NCBI RefSeq assembly: GCF_028283785.1
Contig: NZ_JAPWKB010000008.1
Span: 1-64,000, forward strand
From: Paraburkholderia sp.
GTDB lineage: Bacteria; Pseudomonadota; Gammaproteobacteria; Burkholderiales; Burkholderiaceae
Direction: 5' to 3'
DNA: 64,000 nucleotides
Shown here: piece by piece, positions 1-13,107 of the stretch
Numbering within the stretch: the stretch's first letter is position 1
Layout of the letters: each line of letters begins with the position of its first letter
Notes under the pieces: generated by a model
Databases searched by the model: none
What the model saw: only the letters and a program-made list of their open reading frames with translations
Told to the model about the DNA's origin: nothing
Program-made: the position numbers and the translations under genes

Positions 1-86
1 AATCCGCACTATCATCGGCGTGGAGTCGTTTGACGGGCTGGTGGGGATGGGAAGGGGGGGTAACGACTCGCGATGGTCATCAGGCC
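1..86 (-). rRNA. rrf: 5S ribosomal RNA (3' end cut by window edge)
   Basis: Read on the minus strand, the sequence starts GCCTGATGACCATCGCGAG near position 86 and continues into a beta-proteobacterial 5S rRNA. About 85 nt are present, so the last 25-30 nt lie outside the window. It follows the 23S gene by roughly 220 nt, as expected for the last gene of an rrn operon. The exact 5' end is estimated from the conserved start, not from a model. Confidence 0.85.
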
Positions 87-308
87 TGACTTGTTGTCGT
101 GTCGCCTGTTGGGCAGCCTGGCAATCTGGAAGAAGTAGCTGAGAGGATGTCTCTCGGTGTTACTGGATTGTGTTTGTTACTAGGCACAACACTGATCTCA
201 ACCTGAGTGTTCGGTGAGTCCCGACTAGGGTTCACACGCATCCCCTTTGGGGATCGGACCCGAGCCAGCGCTAGAGCGCTGAGTCGGATCGAAACACACT
301 TGTTATAG

Positions 309-3189
<2,881 letters not shown>

Positions 3190-3393
3190 CTATAACGGGT
3201 GCGTCTCTGGCCGTCTTCACTGGGAAGACCGCGCGAGCCACATCGTTACAGGTTGAGTATTCGTGTTGCGCCGTATTCCAAGGCAATCTTTCGATCACCT
3301 TTTCATACATTGATACAATCACAACCCTGATTCACCTACTCGGCCACCCATCTCTAGATGTCCTTTCGTGAATCTCTTTACTACTTCTTCCTG

Positions 3394-3406
3394 ATTGTTA
3401 AAGAAC
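3394..3406 (-). promoter_or_regulatory. boxA antitermination element in the 16S-23S spacer
   Basis: The minus strand reads GTTCTTTAACAAT, matching the boxA that loads the NusB/S10 antitermination complex in bacterial rrn operons. It lies between tRNA-Ala and 23S, a usual position. The rest of the 3190-3529 spacer holds no gene that I can see. Confidence 0.7.
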
Positions 3407-3529
3407 GACAGCCGATAATGCGGTTGCTATAACCGCCTATCTTTACTGACTGGCTCAATCGCCAATGCTTGTTTCACTGAACCGCCAGCACGTTTAAATG
3501 CCTGCGCCAGATAAACCAGCATTGAAGAT

Positions 3530-3605
3530 TGGTGGAGGATGACGGGATCGAACCGACGACCCCCTGCTTGCAAAGCAGGTGCTCTCCCAGCTGAGCTAAT
3601 CCCCC
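3530..3605 (-). tRNA. tRNA-Ala (anticodon TGC)
   Basis: A 76-nt cloverleaf on the minus strand beginning GGGGGATTAGCTCAGCTGGG and ending in an encoded CCA. The anticodon stem CCTGC/GCAGG encloses the loop TTTGCAA, which gives anticodon TGC. The T-arm GGTTCGATCC is intact. It lies between tRNA-Ile and 23S in the rrn spacer, the standard arrangement. Confidence 0.97.
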
Positions 3606-3660
3606 AGTCACATACATCACACAGGGGAACTTCGCCGATCAGCCACACCAGACAAGACAT

Positions 3661-3737
3661 TGGTGGGTCTGGATGGATTCGAACCATCGACCCCCGCCTT
3701 ATCAAGACGGTGCTCTAACCGACTGAGCTACAGACCC
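3661..3737 (-). tRNA. tRNA-Ile (anticodon GAT)
   Basis: A 77-nt cloverleaf on the minus strand beginning GGGTCTGTAGCTCAGTCGG and ending in encoded CCA. The anticodon loop CTTGATAA gives GAT. The T-arm GGTTCGAATCC is intact. It directly follows 16S in the rrn spacer. Confidence 0.97.
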
Positions 3738-3803
3738 CTGAGTCTGTCTTTCAAATTCACAGCCGATAAGCGTGAGCGCTCAACTTTGATGCTGAAGCTC
3801 TGG

Positions 3804-5336
<1,533 letters not shown>

Positions 5337-5525
5337 ACCTGTTACTGTTTTTCGGTTCCGTTAAGAACCGGTCGCTCACTCAACGTACTGACGAATGATC
5401 CAGCCATCTTGCGACGACCAAACCTTCCTTTCATTACTGTGTGAGACTTGATACTTTCGCTTTTACGCCAGATTCCGAAGAACCCGGCCAGCGTCGCCAT
5501 CAAGCGCCCACACTTATCGACTGTT

Positions 5526-5539
5526 AATTTTTAAAGATC
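5526..5539 (-). promoter_or_regulatory. rrn leader boxA-like element
   Basis: The minus strand reads GATCTTTAAAAATT, a boxA-type antiterminator about 190 nt upstream of 16S and downstream of the rrn promoter. The 5337-5603 stretch is untranslated leader with no other feature that I can support. Confidence 0.55.
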
Positions 5540-5603
5540 AATTCGACACAAAAGTACTGCGTTGCTACTTCCTTTTGTTCGCCCCTCAGCAGAAGGGAGG
5601 CGA

Positions 5604-5632
5604 ATTATGAGATGTATCCCGGACCTCGTCAA
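5604..5632 (-). promoter_or_regulatory. Sigma-70 promoter of the rRNA operon
   Basis: On the minus strand, -35 TTGACG (5627-5632) and -10 CATAAT (5604-5609) are separated by exactly 17 bp. They are followed by a C-rich stretch that fits the GC-rich discriminator of stringently controlled rrn promoters. It lies about 270 nt upstream of the 16S 5' end. No expression data are available. Confidence 0.75.
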
Positions 5633-5821
5633 GCACCTTTGTGAAGTTTTTTTAAACGGGCCCAAAATAATCTAAAGCGGCCATCGCCGGACTTAGGAAC
5701 GAGTCTCTGGATCGAGTCACGTTCAAGCACACCCAGTCAGCCGAGACCTAAGCATCCACAAACTGCACGATGCATTGTTTGTGCGCTTTCGAACATTCGC
5801 CCGGAATTCTGTCCCAGCATC

Positions 5822-7078
5822 ATGAGCGTCGACTTCGCGGAGTCGATAGCGGCCGAGGCGGCTCACAGCACCGTGCGATTGGCGATGGAACCCGACGACA
5901 TGAAAACGAACCCGCTGCAATACGACATCATCCGTGACGAAGCTGCTTTTCTCGCCTTGAGAGATGAGTGGGATGCGTTATGGCGCAGCGCCCACGGTCC
6001 GTATTACCAGTCGTTCGACGTCTGCTGGCTGGCGTGGCAGGAAGTCGCCAGGCCGCGCGGCCGCAAGCTGCTGTGCATCGTCAAACGTGAAGCGGGCAAG
6101 CTCGTGCTCGCGTGGCCGCTGGTGTCGTTCAAGCGGCAATTCTGGACCTATGTGGTGCCGCTCGGCCCCGATGCCGGCGACTACACCAGCGTGCTCGTCG
6201 AAGACGGTCCGTACACGGCAGCGCAAGTGGAAGGCGCGTGGCGCGTCGCGCGACGACACTGCGGCGCCGACTTCGTCCACATGCCGTACATGAAGGAGCA
6301 CACCGCGCTCTACCGCGCGGTATCGCGCGAACCGAACGTGCTGTTCGCCGAACAGCATCCGTCGTGGGTTGCGCAGTTGCGCGGCGAAGCGAGTTGGGAA
6401 AGCTTCTGCGCGGACATCGGTCGGCGTCATCGCAAGAAGCCCGGGCAGCGCGAGCGTCGTCTCGCGAAAGAAGGCGATCTCGCCGTGCGGATGCTCGAAC
6501 CGTCGGACACGACGGAGATTGCGTCGCTGGTCGACTGGATGCTCGAATGCAAGCGCGGCTGGAGCGACCGCACCGACAAACGCGGCGAGTGGCTGCACTC
6601 GCCTTACTACCGCAACTTCCTCGTCAGGCTGCTATCGCCGGACGCGGGCGCGGCGATGGCGCGCATCGTCGCTGTGTCGCTGGACGGCCGGCCGGTCGCC
6701 ACCACCATCATCAGCGGCGGCAATCCGTGCGCGTCGGCGATCATCGCCGGATTCGACGCGCAGTTCGGCCGCTTCGGACCCGGCAAGGTGTCGATGGAGC
6801 ATTGCGTGAAGTGGGCGCTTGAAAACCGCTTCGACGTGGATTTCGGCGTCGGCGACGAAGATTTCAAATCGTACTGGAGCCGCGATAACGTCGCGTCCGC
6901 CTATACGATGCAGGTAATCGTCACGCAATGGGGCACGCTCGCCGTGCGCGCCAGCCACGCGTTGCAACGCATCCGTCAGCGCGTGAAGGCCATCCGCAAT
7001 CGCGCGACGGACGATCACGCCGCACCGGCGCCCGCACCCGCACCCGCACTCAACGTCAACGTACTGGACGACGCATAA
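5822..7078 (+). CDS. GNAT-superfamily (CelD/BioF2-like) acyltransferase
   Basis: Predicted cytosolic protein of up to 418 aa in the GNAT/FemAB-like acetyltransferase group. Members transfer an acyl group from acyl-CoA, often in envelope polysaccharide or lipid modification; the substrate here is unknown. The middle (about 180-230) is Arg/Lys-rich and the C-terminal half carries the family's typical run with DVDFGVGDEDFKSYW near 337-351. The tail has an Ala-Pro repeat (PAPAPAPA). The start is uncertain: ATGs at 5822, 5885 and 5900 are in frame and none has a clear Shine-Dalgarno; the conserved part begins after 5900. It stands alone, divergent from the rrn promoter, and ends at a strong hairpin. 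Family assignment is by overall pattern only. Confidence 0.7.
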   Translation: MSVDFAESIAAEAAHSTVRLAMEPDDMKTNPLQYDIIRDEAAFLALRDEWDALWRSAHGPYYQSFDVCWLAWQEVARPRGRKLLCIVKREAGKLVLAWPLVSFKRQFWTYVVPLGPDAGDYTSVLVEDGPYTAAQVEGAWRVARRHCGADFVHMPYMKEHTALYRAVSREPNVLFAEQHPSWVAQLRGEASWESFCADIGRRHRKKPGQRERRLAKEGDLAVRMLEPSDTTEIASLVDWMLECKRGWSDRTDKRGEWLHSPYYRNFLVRLLSPDAGAAMARIVAVSLDGRPVATTIISGGNPCASAIIAGFDAQFGRFGPGKVSMEHCVKWALENRFDVDFGVGDEDFKSYWSRDNVASAYTMQVIVTQWGTLAVRASHALQRIRQRVKAIRNRATDDHAAPAPAPAPALNVNVLDDA

Positions 7079-7131
7079 CCCGACCGCCACCGCGCGCAGT
7101 TGCAAATGCCTCCGCAACCGCAATCGCAACG

Positions 7132-7166
7132 AAAAAGGCCCGTGCGTCTGCGCACGGGCCTTTTTT
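7132..7166. terminator. Bidirectional Rho-independent terminator
   Basis: A near-perfect hairpin: AAAAAGGCCCGTGCG, loop TCTG, then CGCACGGGCC followed by T6. The A-run on the left makes it work for both strands. It sits between the acyltransferase (+) and the cytochrome c gene (-). Confidence 0.9.
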
Positions 7167-7200
7167 AATCCAGCTCGCCTGACGGCGATGACGCTGCCGC

Positions 7201-8559
7201 TTACTGCACTCCCGCCGGATGATGCGCGTCCCCGGCCGTCAACGTGCCAGGCTTCGGCAAGCTCGCCCGAATCTTCTCGACATCCGACGCCGTCACTGCC
7301 GCGCCACGATTGCCCCAACCGCTGCGCACGAAGGTCGCGAGTTGCGCGGCCTCGTCGTCGCTGAGGCGCACGGCGAAGCCCGGCATCGGCAACGCGGACG
7401 GCGAACGGACCGTCGAGGGCATCGACGCGCCTGCCAGCATCACGTGCAGCAAACCGGTCGGATCGCTTGCGTTGACGGTCGAATTACCCGCCAGCGACGG
7501 GAACACCCGCGCCGCGCCCTGACCCGTGACCGCGTGGCAGGCCGCGCAGTTATCGAGGAACAGCCGCTCGCCGAGCGTCAGGTTCTTTGCGGCCGTCAGC
7601 TTCGCCTGCGTCTGCTGACGCGCACCCGATGCGTCCGCAACCGACGCTTGCGCGCTCGCGGGCAGCGTCTTCAGATACGCGGCCACCGCCGACAGATCGT
7701 CGTCGTTGAACCACGACGTGCTATGCGCGATCACGTCCTTCATCTCGCCCGTGACAGCCGCGTGCGTGTTGCGGCCGCTGCCGAGGTAATCGACCAGTTC
7801 CGCGTGAGTCCAACCCGCGACGCCCCGATCGCCCGGCTTGCCGGCCGCCCGCAACGACGGCGCGAGCCATCGGTTCAGATACGCGCCCGACAGAAAGCCG
7901 TTGTCGCCAGGACGGCTCTTTTCCTGCATCGCGAAGCCGCGCGCCGTGTGGCACGAACTGCAATGCCCCAAGCCTTCGACGATATACGCGCCGCGCGCGA
8001 CCTGCGCGCTCGCGCCGTCCGGTGCGGAGAACGGCGTGCGATCGGCGAACGCCCAGTTCCACAGGCTCAAACCCCAGCGCTGGTTGAACGGGAACGACAG
8101 ATCCGTTTGCGGCGGCGTCGTGGCGACGGGCGCCACGCCCTGCATGAAGAACGCATACAGCGCGTGCACGTCCGCGTCCGACACCTTGCTGTACGACGTG
8201 TACGGCATCGCCGGATACAGGTTGCTGCCGTCGGCGCGCTTGCCGTGACGCAGCGCGTCGCCGAATTGCGCCTCGGTGTACGCGCCGATCCCATGCGCGC
8301 GATCCGGCGTGATGTTGGTCGAATAGATCGTGCCGAGTCCGCTGTCGATCGGCAGACCGCCCGCGAACGGCTTGCCGCCTTTCGCCGTGTGACACGCGAC
8401 GCAATCGCCGAGCCGCGCCAGATACGCGCCTTCCTTGACGAGCTGCGCCTGATCGGCGGCACCGGTTGTGCTGGTGGCAGCGTCGGCCTGCGACGTCAGC
8501 AACGACGCCAGAATCCCCACGCACGCGAGGACGAATCGGGTTGTTTTCATCTGCGTCAT
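7201..8559 (-). CDS. Triheme cytochrome c subunit of a gluconate-type dehydrogenase
   Basis: Periplasmic, membrane-associated electron-transfer subunit (452 aa) that takes electrons from the flavoprotein partner and passes them to ubiquinone. A signal peptide (TRFVLACVGILASLLTSQADA) is followed by three CxxCH heme sites: CVACH near 53-57, CSSCH near 200, and CAACH near 330. This matches the alcohol/gluconate dehydrogenase cytochrome family in size and heme number. The start ATG at 8559 overlaps the stop of the flavoprotein gene as ATGA, so translation is probably coupled. A longer open frame reading through the flavoprotein region in another frame is an artefact. The sugar or sugar-acid specificity cannot be read from this subunit. 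Confidence 0.9.
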   Translation of the reverse strand: MTQMKTTRFVLACVGILASLLTSQADAATSTTGAADQAQLVKEGAYLARLGDCVACHTAKGGKPFAGGLPIDSGLGTIYSTNITPDRAHGIGAYTEAQFGDALRHGKRADGSNLYPAMPYTSYSKVSDADVHALYAFFMQGVAPVATTPPQTDLSFPFNQRWGLSLWNWAFADRTPFSAPDGASAQVARGAYIVEGLGHCSSCHTARGFAMQEKSRPGDNGFLSGAYLNRWLAPSLRAAGKPGDRGVAGWTHAELVDYLGSGRNTHAAVTGEMKDVIAHSTSWFNDDDLSAVAAYLKTLPASAQASVADASGARQQTQAKLTAAKNLTLGERLFLDNCAACHAVTGQGAARVFPSLAGNSTVNASDPTGLLHVMLAGASMPSTVRSPSALPMPGFAVRLSDDEAAQLATFVRSGWGNRGAAVTASDVEKIRASLPKPGTLTAGDAHHPAGVQ

Positions 8560-10322
8560 ACCTGCATCAACGGGCCGGGGGCCTTCAGATACTGTTCCTT
8601 GATCGCCTTGGCGGCCCAGTAGGTCAGCGCGGCAATCGTGCTGGTCGGATTGGCTTGCGTGTTCTGCGGGAACGCGCTGCCGCTCGGCACGAACACGTTG
8701 TGCACGTCCCAGCTTTGCAGATAGCGGTTGACCGCCGAGGTGCGTGGATCGGTGCCCATCGGTGCGCCGCCGACGTTGTGCGTCGAGATATACGAACCGG
8801 TCTTGAAGCGTGCGCCTAGCTTCGGAATCGAATCGGTGACGCTGTCCGGCTTCAGTTCGCCGACGATCGCTCGCATCTTTTCGGACAGGAACTGCACGAG
8901 CTTGAGTTCGTTTTCCTGCCAGTCGAACGTCATCCGCAACAGCGGCAAGCCGTACGGATCGCGATAGGTCGGATCGAGGTCGAGATAGTTGGTGCGGTAC
9001 GACATGTTCGACGCCGTCAGCGACACCGACATGTGATGCCCGTAGTTCTGCTTGAGCGCCGACTTCCAGCCCGCGCCCCACTTCGGCGTGCCGCCCGGCA
9101 GCGGATGCGCGATCGGCGTGCCGGTCGGTTGCGAACCGTGCACCTTGGCCCCGCCGATGAAACCCATCGGCGCGCTGTCGAACGTGCCCGGCGAGAAGTC
9201 GCTGAACTGGCGGCCGTTCGCGCCGGCAGTCGCAAACGGATTGAATTCGAGATCCTTGTAGTACAGATGCAGCGCCGCGCCCAGCTGATACGCGTAGTTG
9301 CGTCCGACCACGCCTTCGCCCGTCACCGGATCGTAGGGCTTGCCGATGCCCGACAGCAGCATCAGTCGCACGTTGTTCAGCGAGAACGACGACAGGATCA
9401 CCAGCTTCGCGGGCTGGAACACTTCGTTGCCGGCGGCGTCGATGTACGTGACGCCCTTCGCGGTCTTTTTGTCGTCGTTCAGATCGACGCGAATCACGTT
9501 CGATTCCGTCCGGTATTCGAAATTCGGACGCTGCTTCAGCGCATCGAGAATCGTCGTCTGCGGCGACGCCTTCGAATAGTTCAGGCACGCGTAGTTGCTG
9601 CAAAAGCCGCAGAAGTTGCACGGCCCGAGCTGCATCCCATACGGATTGGTCCACGCCTCCGACACGTTCGCCGACGGATTCGGGAACACGTGATAGCCGA
9701 GATTGGACGCGGCCTTCCTGAACATCGAACTGCTCAGGCTGTCTTGAAGCGGCGGCAACGGAAATGCATTCGAGCGCTGACCTTCGAACGGATCGCCGCC
9801 TTCGATGATCTTGCCGTTCACGTTGCCGGCCTGACCCGACGCGCCGCACACCTTCTCGAAGAAGTCGTAATGCGGTTCGAGTTCTTCCCACGTCACGCCG
9901 AAATCCTGCAACTGCATGTCCTGTTGCAACACGCCCTTGCCGAACGCTTCGTCGGCGAAGGTCTTCATGTGCAGATCGGTCGGACGCGGGCGCATCAGCA
10001 CGCCGGTCCAGTGCAGACCCGCACCGCCGACACCGTCGCCGGGCAGGAACGCGCCGAGCTTGCGGTTCGGCAGCGCGACTTCGTTCAGGTTGCGTCGGAC
10101 GGTGACGGCGGCCTGCTTCGGCTTTTGCATCAACTGATGACGCACCGAATTCGCCAGTTCGTCGGCGGGCTTCGGATACGCGAAATCCGCGTTGGTGCGG
10201 TCGTGACCGCGCTCCAGCGCGACGACGCTGAGTCCTTCTTTTGCCAGTTCGATGCTCATGATCGAGCCGGCCCATCCCAGCCCGACGACGACGACGTCGA
10301 CCGGGTCTCTATTGATTGCCAT
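8556..10322 (-). CDS. GMC-family FAD dehydrogenase, large subunit (gluconate 2-dehydrogenase type)
   Basis: Catalytic flavoprotein (588 aa) predicted to oxidise gluconate, or a related polyol or aldonate, in the periplasm. The N-terminal dinucleotide motif GLGWAG lies at 14-19 and the GMC C-terminal region HNVGGAPMGTDPRTSAVN near 500-520. Four cysteines at 235, 238, 241 and 246 (CNFCGFCSNYAC) form a tight cluster like that reported to hold an iron-sulfur centre in FAD-glucose dehydrogenases; that assignment is inferred. There is no signal peptide of its own, so export probably rides on the Tat-tagged small subunit encoded just upstream. It forms an operon with the small subunit (63-nt gap) and cytochrome c (4-nt overlap). 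Confidence 0.88.
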   Translation of the reverse strand: MAINRDPVDVVVVGLGWAGSIMSIELAKEGLSVVALERGHDRTNADFAYPKPADELANSVRHQLMQKPKQAAVTVRRNLNEVALPNRKLGAFLPGDGVGGAGLHWTGVLMRPRPTDLHMKTFADEAFGKGVLQQDMQLQDFGVTWEELEPHYDFFEKVCGASGQAGNVNGKIIEGGDPFEGQRSNAFPLPPLQDSLSSSMFRKAASNLGYHVFPNPSANVSEAWTNPYGMQLGPCNFCGFCSNYACLNYSKASPQTTILDALKQRPNFEYRTESNVIRVDLNDDKKTAKGVTYIDAAGNEVFQPAKLVILSSFSLNNVRLMLLSGIGKPYDPVTGEGVVGRNYAYQLGAALHLYYKDLEFNPFATAGANGRQFSDFSPGTFDSAPMGFIGGAKVHGSQPTGTPIAHPLPGGTPKWGAGWKSALKQNYGHHMSVSLTASNMSYRTNYLDLDPTYRDPYGLPLLRMTFDWQENELKLVQFLSEKMRAIVGELKPDSVTDSIPKLGARFKTGSYISTHNVGGAPMGTDPRTSAVNRYLQSWDVHNVFVPSGSAFPQNTQANPTSTIAALTYWAAKAIKEQYLKAPGPLMQV

Positions 10323-10385
10323 GTTGTCTTCTTGAAAACGTATGCGGGGAATGCGCGCGTGGATCCGGCGCGGGGCGACGCAGCG

Positions 10386-11108
10386 TCAGCCGCGGCTGCC
10401 GTCGAGCGCGACCGGGCCGAGCGGATACGGCACGTTGTGCTGGTCGATCCATTCGGCGTAGCTGGCGCGCGCGCCGGGGAAGCCGATCATCTTCCACGCG
10501 CCCATGCCCTTGTTGCCGCCGTACTTCGGATCCGACAGATAGCCCTGCTTGGTGTCGGTCAGCAAGGTGCCGAAGAACCCGGACGCGGTCAGTTGCGACT
10601 CGTTGAAGGCGGAGAAATCGGCTTCATTTTTTTCGAGTTGCGTGAGCACCTGGTCGCGCGTAGCGTCGTCGAGCGCGTCGAACGGCTTGCCGTGCTGCTG
10701 CATCGCGAACTTCGATGCAGCGGCGATGCCGCGCCGGTAGACTTCCCGGGGCGTGTACGGCAACTGGTAACCGAGGTCCGGCGACGCGTGGACGTCGAAC
10801 GGTCCTTCCAGATACCAGTCGGATGCGTGTCCGTAGTCGCCGTTGAGTTCCTTGTCGAGAAACACCGGAACGTTGGTTTCGAGCGCACCGGGACCGTCCG
10901 CGCTGGCCGGAATCAGCCGGTCGCACGCGGCCTGGATGAAGGTCCACTCGTCGGCGGTGAAGAACACCGGCTTGTAATCGCCGAGCGCAACCGGTGCGGG
11001 CGCGGCAAGCGCCGAGTGCAACAGGCTGGCGCCCAAGGTGACGACCGGTATGACGACGGCCGACGTGCGCATGAAATTGCGGCGGGTTTCGCTGATTTTC
11101 GAGGACAT
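10386..11108 (-). CDS. Gluconate 2-dehydrogenase small (gamma) subunit, Tat-exported
   Basis: Small subunit (240 aa) of the membrane-bound dehydrogenase, a family whose role is to escort and stabilise the flavoprotein. The N-terminus has a twin-arginine signal, SETRRNFMRTSAVVIPVV, with an Ala-rich end. The mature part has the family pattern FFTADEWTFIQAACDRLIP and VFLDKELNGDYG. I chose ATG 11108; an upstream in-frame TTG at 11147 would add 13 residues before the Tat motif. It is first in the operon small-large-cytochrome. Gluconate is the best guess; glucose, sorbitol or 2-ketogluconate dehydrogenases share this architecture. Confidence 0.85.
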   Translation of the reverse strand: MSSKISETRRNFMRTSAVVIPVVTLGASLLHSALAAPAPVALGDYKPVFFTADEWTFIQAACDRLIPASADGPGALETNVPVFLDKELNGDYGHASDWYLEGPFDVHASPDLGYQLPYTPREVYRRGIAAASKFAMQQHGKPFDALDDATRDQVLTQLEKNEADFSAFNESQLTASGFFGTLLTDTKQGYLSDPKYGGNKGMGAWKMIGFPGARASYAEWIDQHNVPYPLGPVALDGSRG

Positions 11109-11451
11109 CGGAAGATAATTACTCGTGGCGTACGGGGTATTTCCCAACCGGGAAGCGTGGGGGTTTTCCGCGACCGGCGACCGGCGATGTAGCTCGACAT
11201 GTCAGCAGTCGTCGTATATCTTGAAACTTGCTTACGGTTTGCTTTCCCAACTTTCGGGTAAAAATGCGGCTTTCATGCCACTTTTTCCCCAAAACCAAGG
11301 GATAACCCGGATAATACATGATACGAAGTCGGACAACTACAAGACGTAAATCAAAGTCCTGCCGACGCATCTGTGCGCATCTGTGCGCGTCGTTGCGCGT
11401 CGGCGTAGCGTCAACTTTCAAGCCTCCCTGCCTCAACCGCCTCTCAAGCCC

Positions 11452-13008
11452 GTGAATCCAACTCCCACTGCCTTACCGTTCCGGAACGCGTTGTTCGCGA
11501 TGCTCGGCATCGGCCTCGTCAACATGCTGGTCGCACTCGACCAGACCGTCGTCAGTACCGCCCTTCCATCGATCGTCGCCGAACTGCACGGCTTCGAGTT
11601 CTACGCGTGGATCGCGAGCGCGTATCTCCTCGCGTCGGTGGTGACGGTGCCGGTGTTTGGGCGTCTCGGCGATTACTTCGGCCGCAAGCGTTTCGTGATT
11701 GCGGCGGTGATCGTGTTCACGGCGGCGTCGGTGTTGTGCGGCGTCGCGAACAGCATGCTGTTTCTCGCGATCGCGCGCGGTCTGCAAGGTGTCGGCGGCG
11801 GGATGATGGTCGGCACGGCCTTCGCATCGATTCCCGATCTGTTCCCCGATCCGCGCGCGCGGGTACGCTGGCAGGTCGTGATGGCGGCGGCTTACGGGAT
11901 CGGCACGGCAGCGGGTCCGTCGTTGGGCGGCTGGATGAGCGAGCACTGGGGCTGGCGCTCGACCTTCCTGATCAACCTGCCGGTCGGCGCGGCCGCGTTG
12001 TATTTCATCTGGGCACATTTGCCCGCGCTCCGTCGTCCGCACGATGGCGAAGTGCGGATCGACTGGCTCGGCGCGGGACTGGTCGCGGTGGTGCTCGGCA
12101 GCTTGCAGTCGTTTATCGAGGCGGTGCCGAAAGACGGCCTGACCACCGGCAACCTGATTCTCGGCGCGTGCGTGGTGATCTCGGCGGCGGCGTTGCTGAT
12201 CTGCGAAAAGCGCGCCACGCATCCGATCATCCCGCTCGATCTGTTCAAGGATCCCGAACTGGTGACGCTGTTCACGCTGTCGGTGCTGTCGGGTTTCGTG
12301 ATGTTTTCGCTGATCTTCTTCGCGCCCTTGCTGCTGCAAGGCGGCTTCGGACTGTCGCCGCAACAGGCCGGCCTGCTGGCCACGCCGATCGCCGCGTGTA
12401 TCGCACTCGGCAGCTTGCTGAACACGCGGATCGTGATTCACATGCGCAAGCCGACGCAAATCCTGTCGATCGGCTTTGCGCTGCTGCTGTTCGCGTCGAT
12501 CGGGCTGGCTTTCAGCGGACCGGCCACGCCGCATCTGTGGATCGAACTGCCGATGGGCGCGGTCGGGATCGGCCTCGGCTTTATCCTGAACAACCTGAAC
12601 GTGTTCGGCCAGGAGATCGCCGGGCGCGAGCGCTTCGGCATCACCACGGCGTTGCTGCAGTCCACGCGAATGGTCGGCGGGATGCTCGGCACGAGCATCG
12701 TCGCGACGATCGTGTCGCACCATTACAGCAACGTGGTCACGCGCACGATCAGCGTGCTCGGCGAATCCGTGGCCACGCAATGGCTGCCGCGTTTCGTCGA
12801 CGTGCGGATTCTGATCGACGACGCGTCGCGCACCCAACTGATCGCGGATATGCACGCGTCCGGCCTGAACCCGGTGGTGTTCATCGACACCGCACGCGAG
12901 GCGCTGGTGCAGTCCATCCATATCGGCGTATGGCTGACGGCGGTGGCGGCGCTTGCGGCTGCGCTGCTGGTCCAGAGGATTTCACACGTCGTGTTTCGCC
13001 GCAGCTGA
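11452..13008 (+). CDS. DHA2-family (EmrB/QacA-like) MFS drug exporter
   Basis: Inner-membrane proton-driven multidrug exporter with about 14 predicted transmembrane segments (518 aa from GTG 11452). Features seen: LDQTVVSTALPSIVAEL in TM1, the motif A-type loop GRLGDYFGRKR, and the motif C-like AYGIGTAAGPSLGGW. An alternative GTG at 11383 adds 23 residues that do not look like the family; neither start has a strong ribosome site. It is divergent from the dehydrogenase operon across about 340 bp that hold no other gene, and ends before a strong bidirectional hairpin. The substrate is unknown. Confidence 0.85.
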   Translation: MNPTPTALPFRNALFAMLGIGLVNMLVALDQTVVSTALPSIVAELHGFEFYAWIASAYLLASVVTVPVFGRLGDYFGRKRFVIAAVIVFTAASVLCGVANSMLFLAIARGLQGVGGGMMVGTAFASIPDLFPDPRARVRWQVVMAAAYGIGTAAGPSLGGWMSEHWGWRSTFLINLPVGAAALYFIWAHLPALRRPHDGEVRIDWLGAGLVAVVLGSLQSFIEAVPKDGLTTGNLILGACVVISAAALLICEKRATHPIIPLDLFKDPELVTLFTLSVLSGFVMFSLIFFAPLLLQGGFGLSPQQAGLLATPIAACIALGSLLNTRIVIHMRKPTQILSIGFALLLFASIGLAFSGPATPHLWIELPMGAVGIGLGFILNNLNVFGQEIAGRERFGITTALLQSTRMVGGMLGTSIVATIVSHHYSNVVTRTISVLGESVATQWLPRFVDVRILIDDASRTQLIADMHASGLNPVVFIDTAREALVQSIHIGVWLTAVAALAAALLVQRISHVVFRRS

Positions 13009-13039
13009 CACCCGGCGATCGCCTGATCGACCGCCGATG

Positions 13040-13077
13040 AAAAAGGCCGCGAGCATTTGATGCTCGCGGCCTTTTTT
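13040..13077. terminator. Bidirectional Rho-independent terminator
   Basis: Stem AAAAAGGCCGCGAGCA with complement TGCTCGCGGCC and a T6 tail, loop of about 5 nt. It separates the convergent exporter (+) and garD (-) genes and can serve both. Confidence 0.9.
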
Positions 13078-13107
13078 ACGTGCCGACAGCGAAAACGCGC
13101 CGACGCT

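Noticed and set aside
7201..10275. A 1024-codon minus-strand open frame that would join cytochrome c to the flavoprotein region.
   Set aside because: Upstream of the cytochrome start it reads an Arg-rich alternate frame of the GMC gene. The true cytochrome start is ATG 8559, overlapping the GMC stop.
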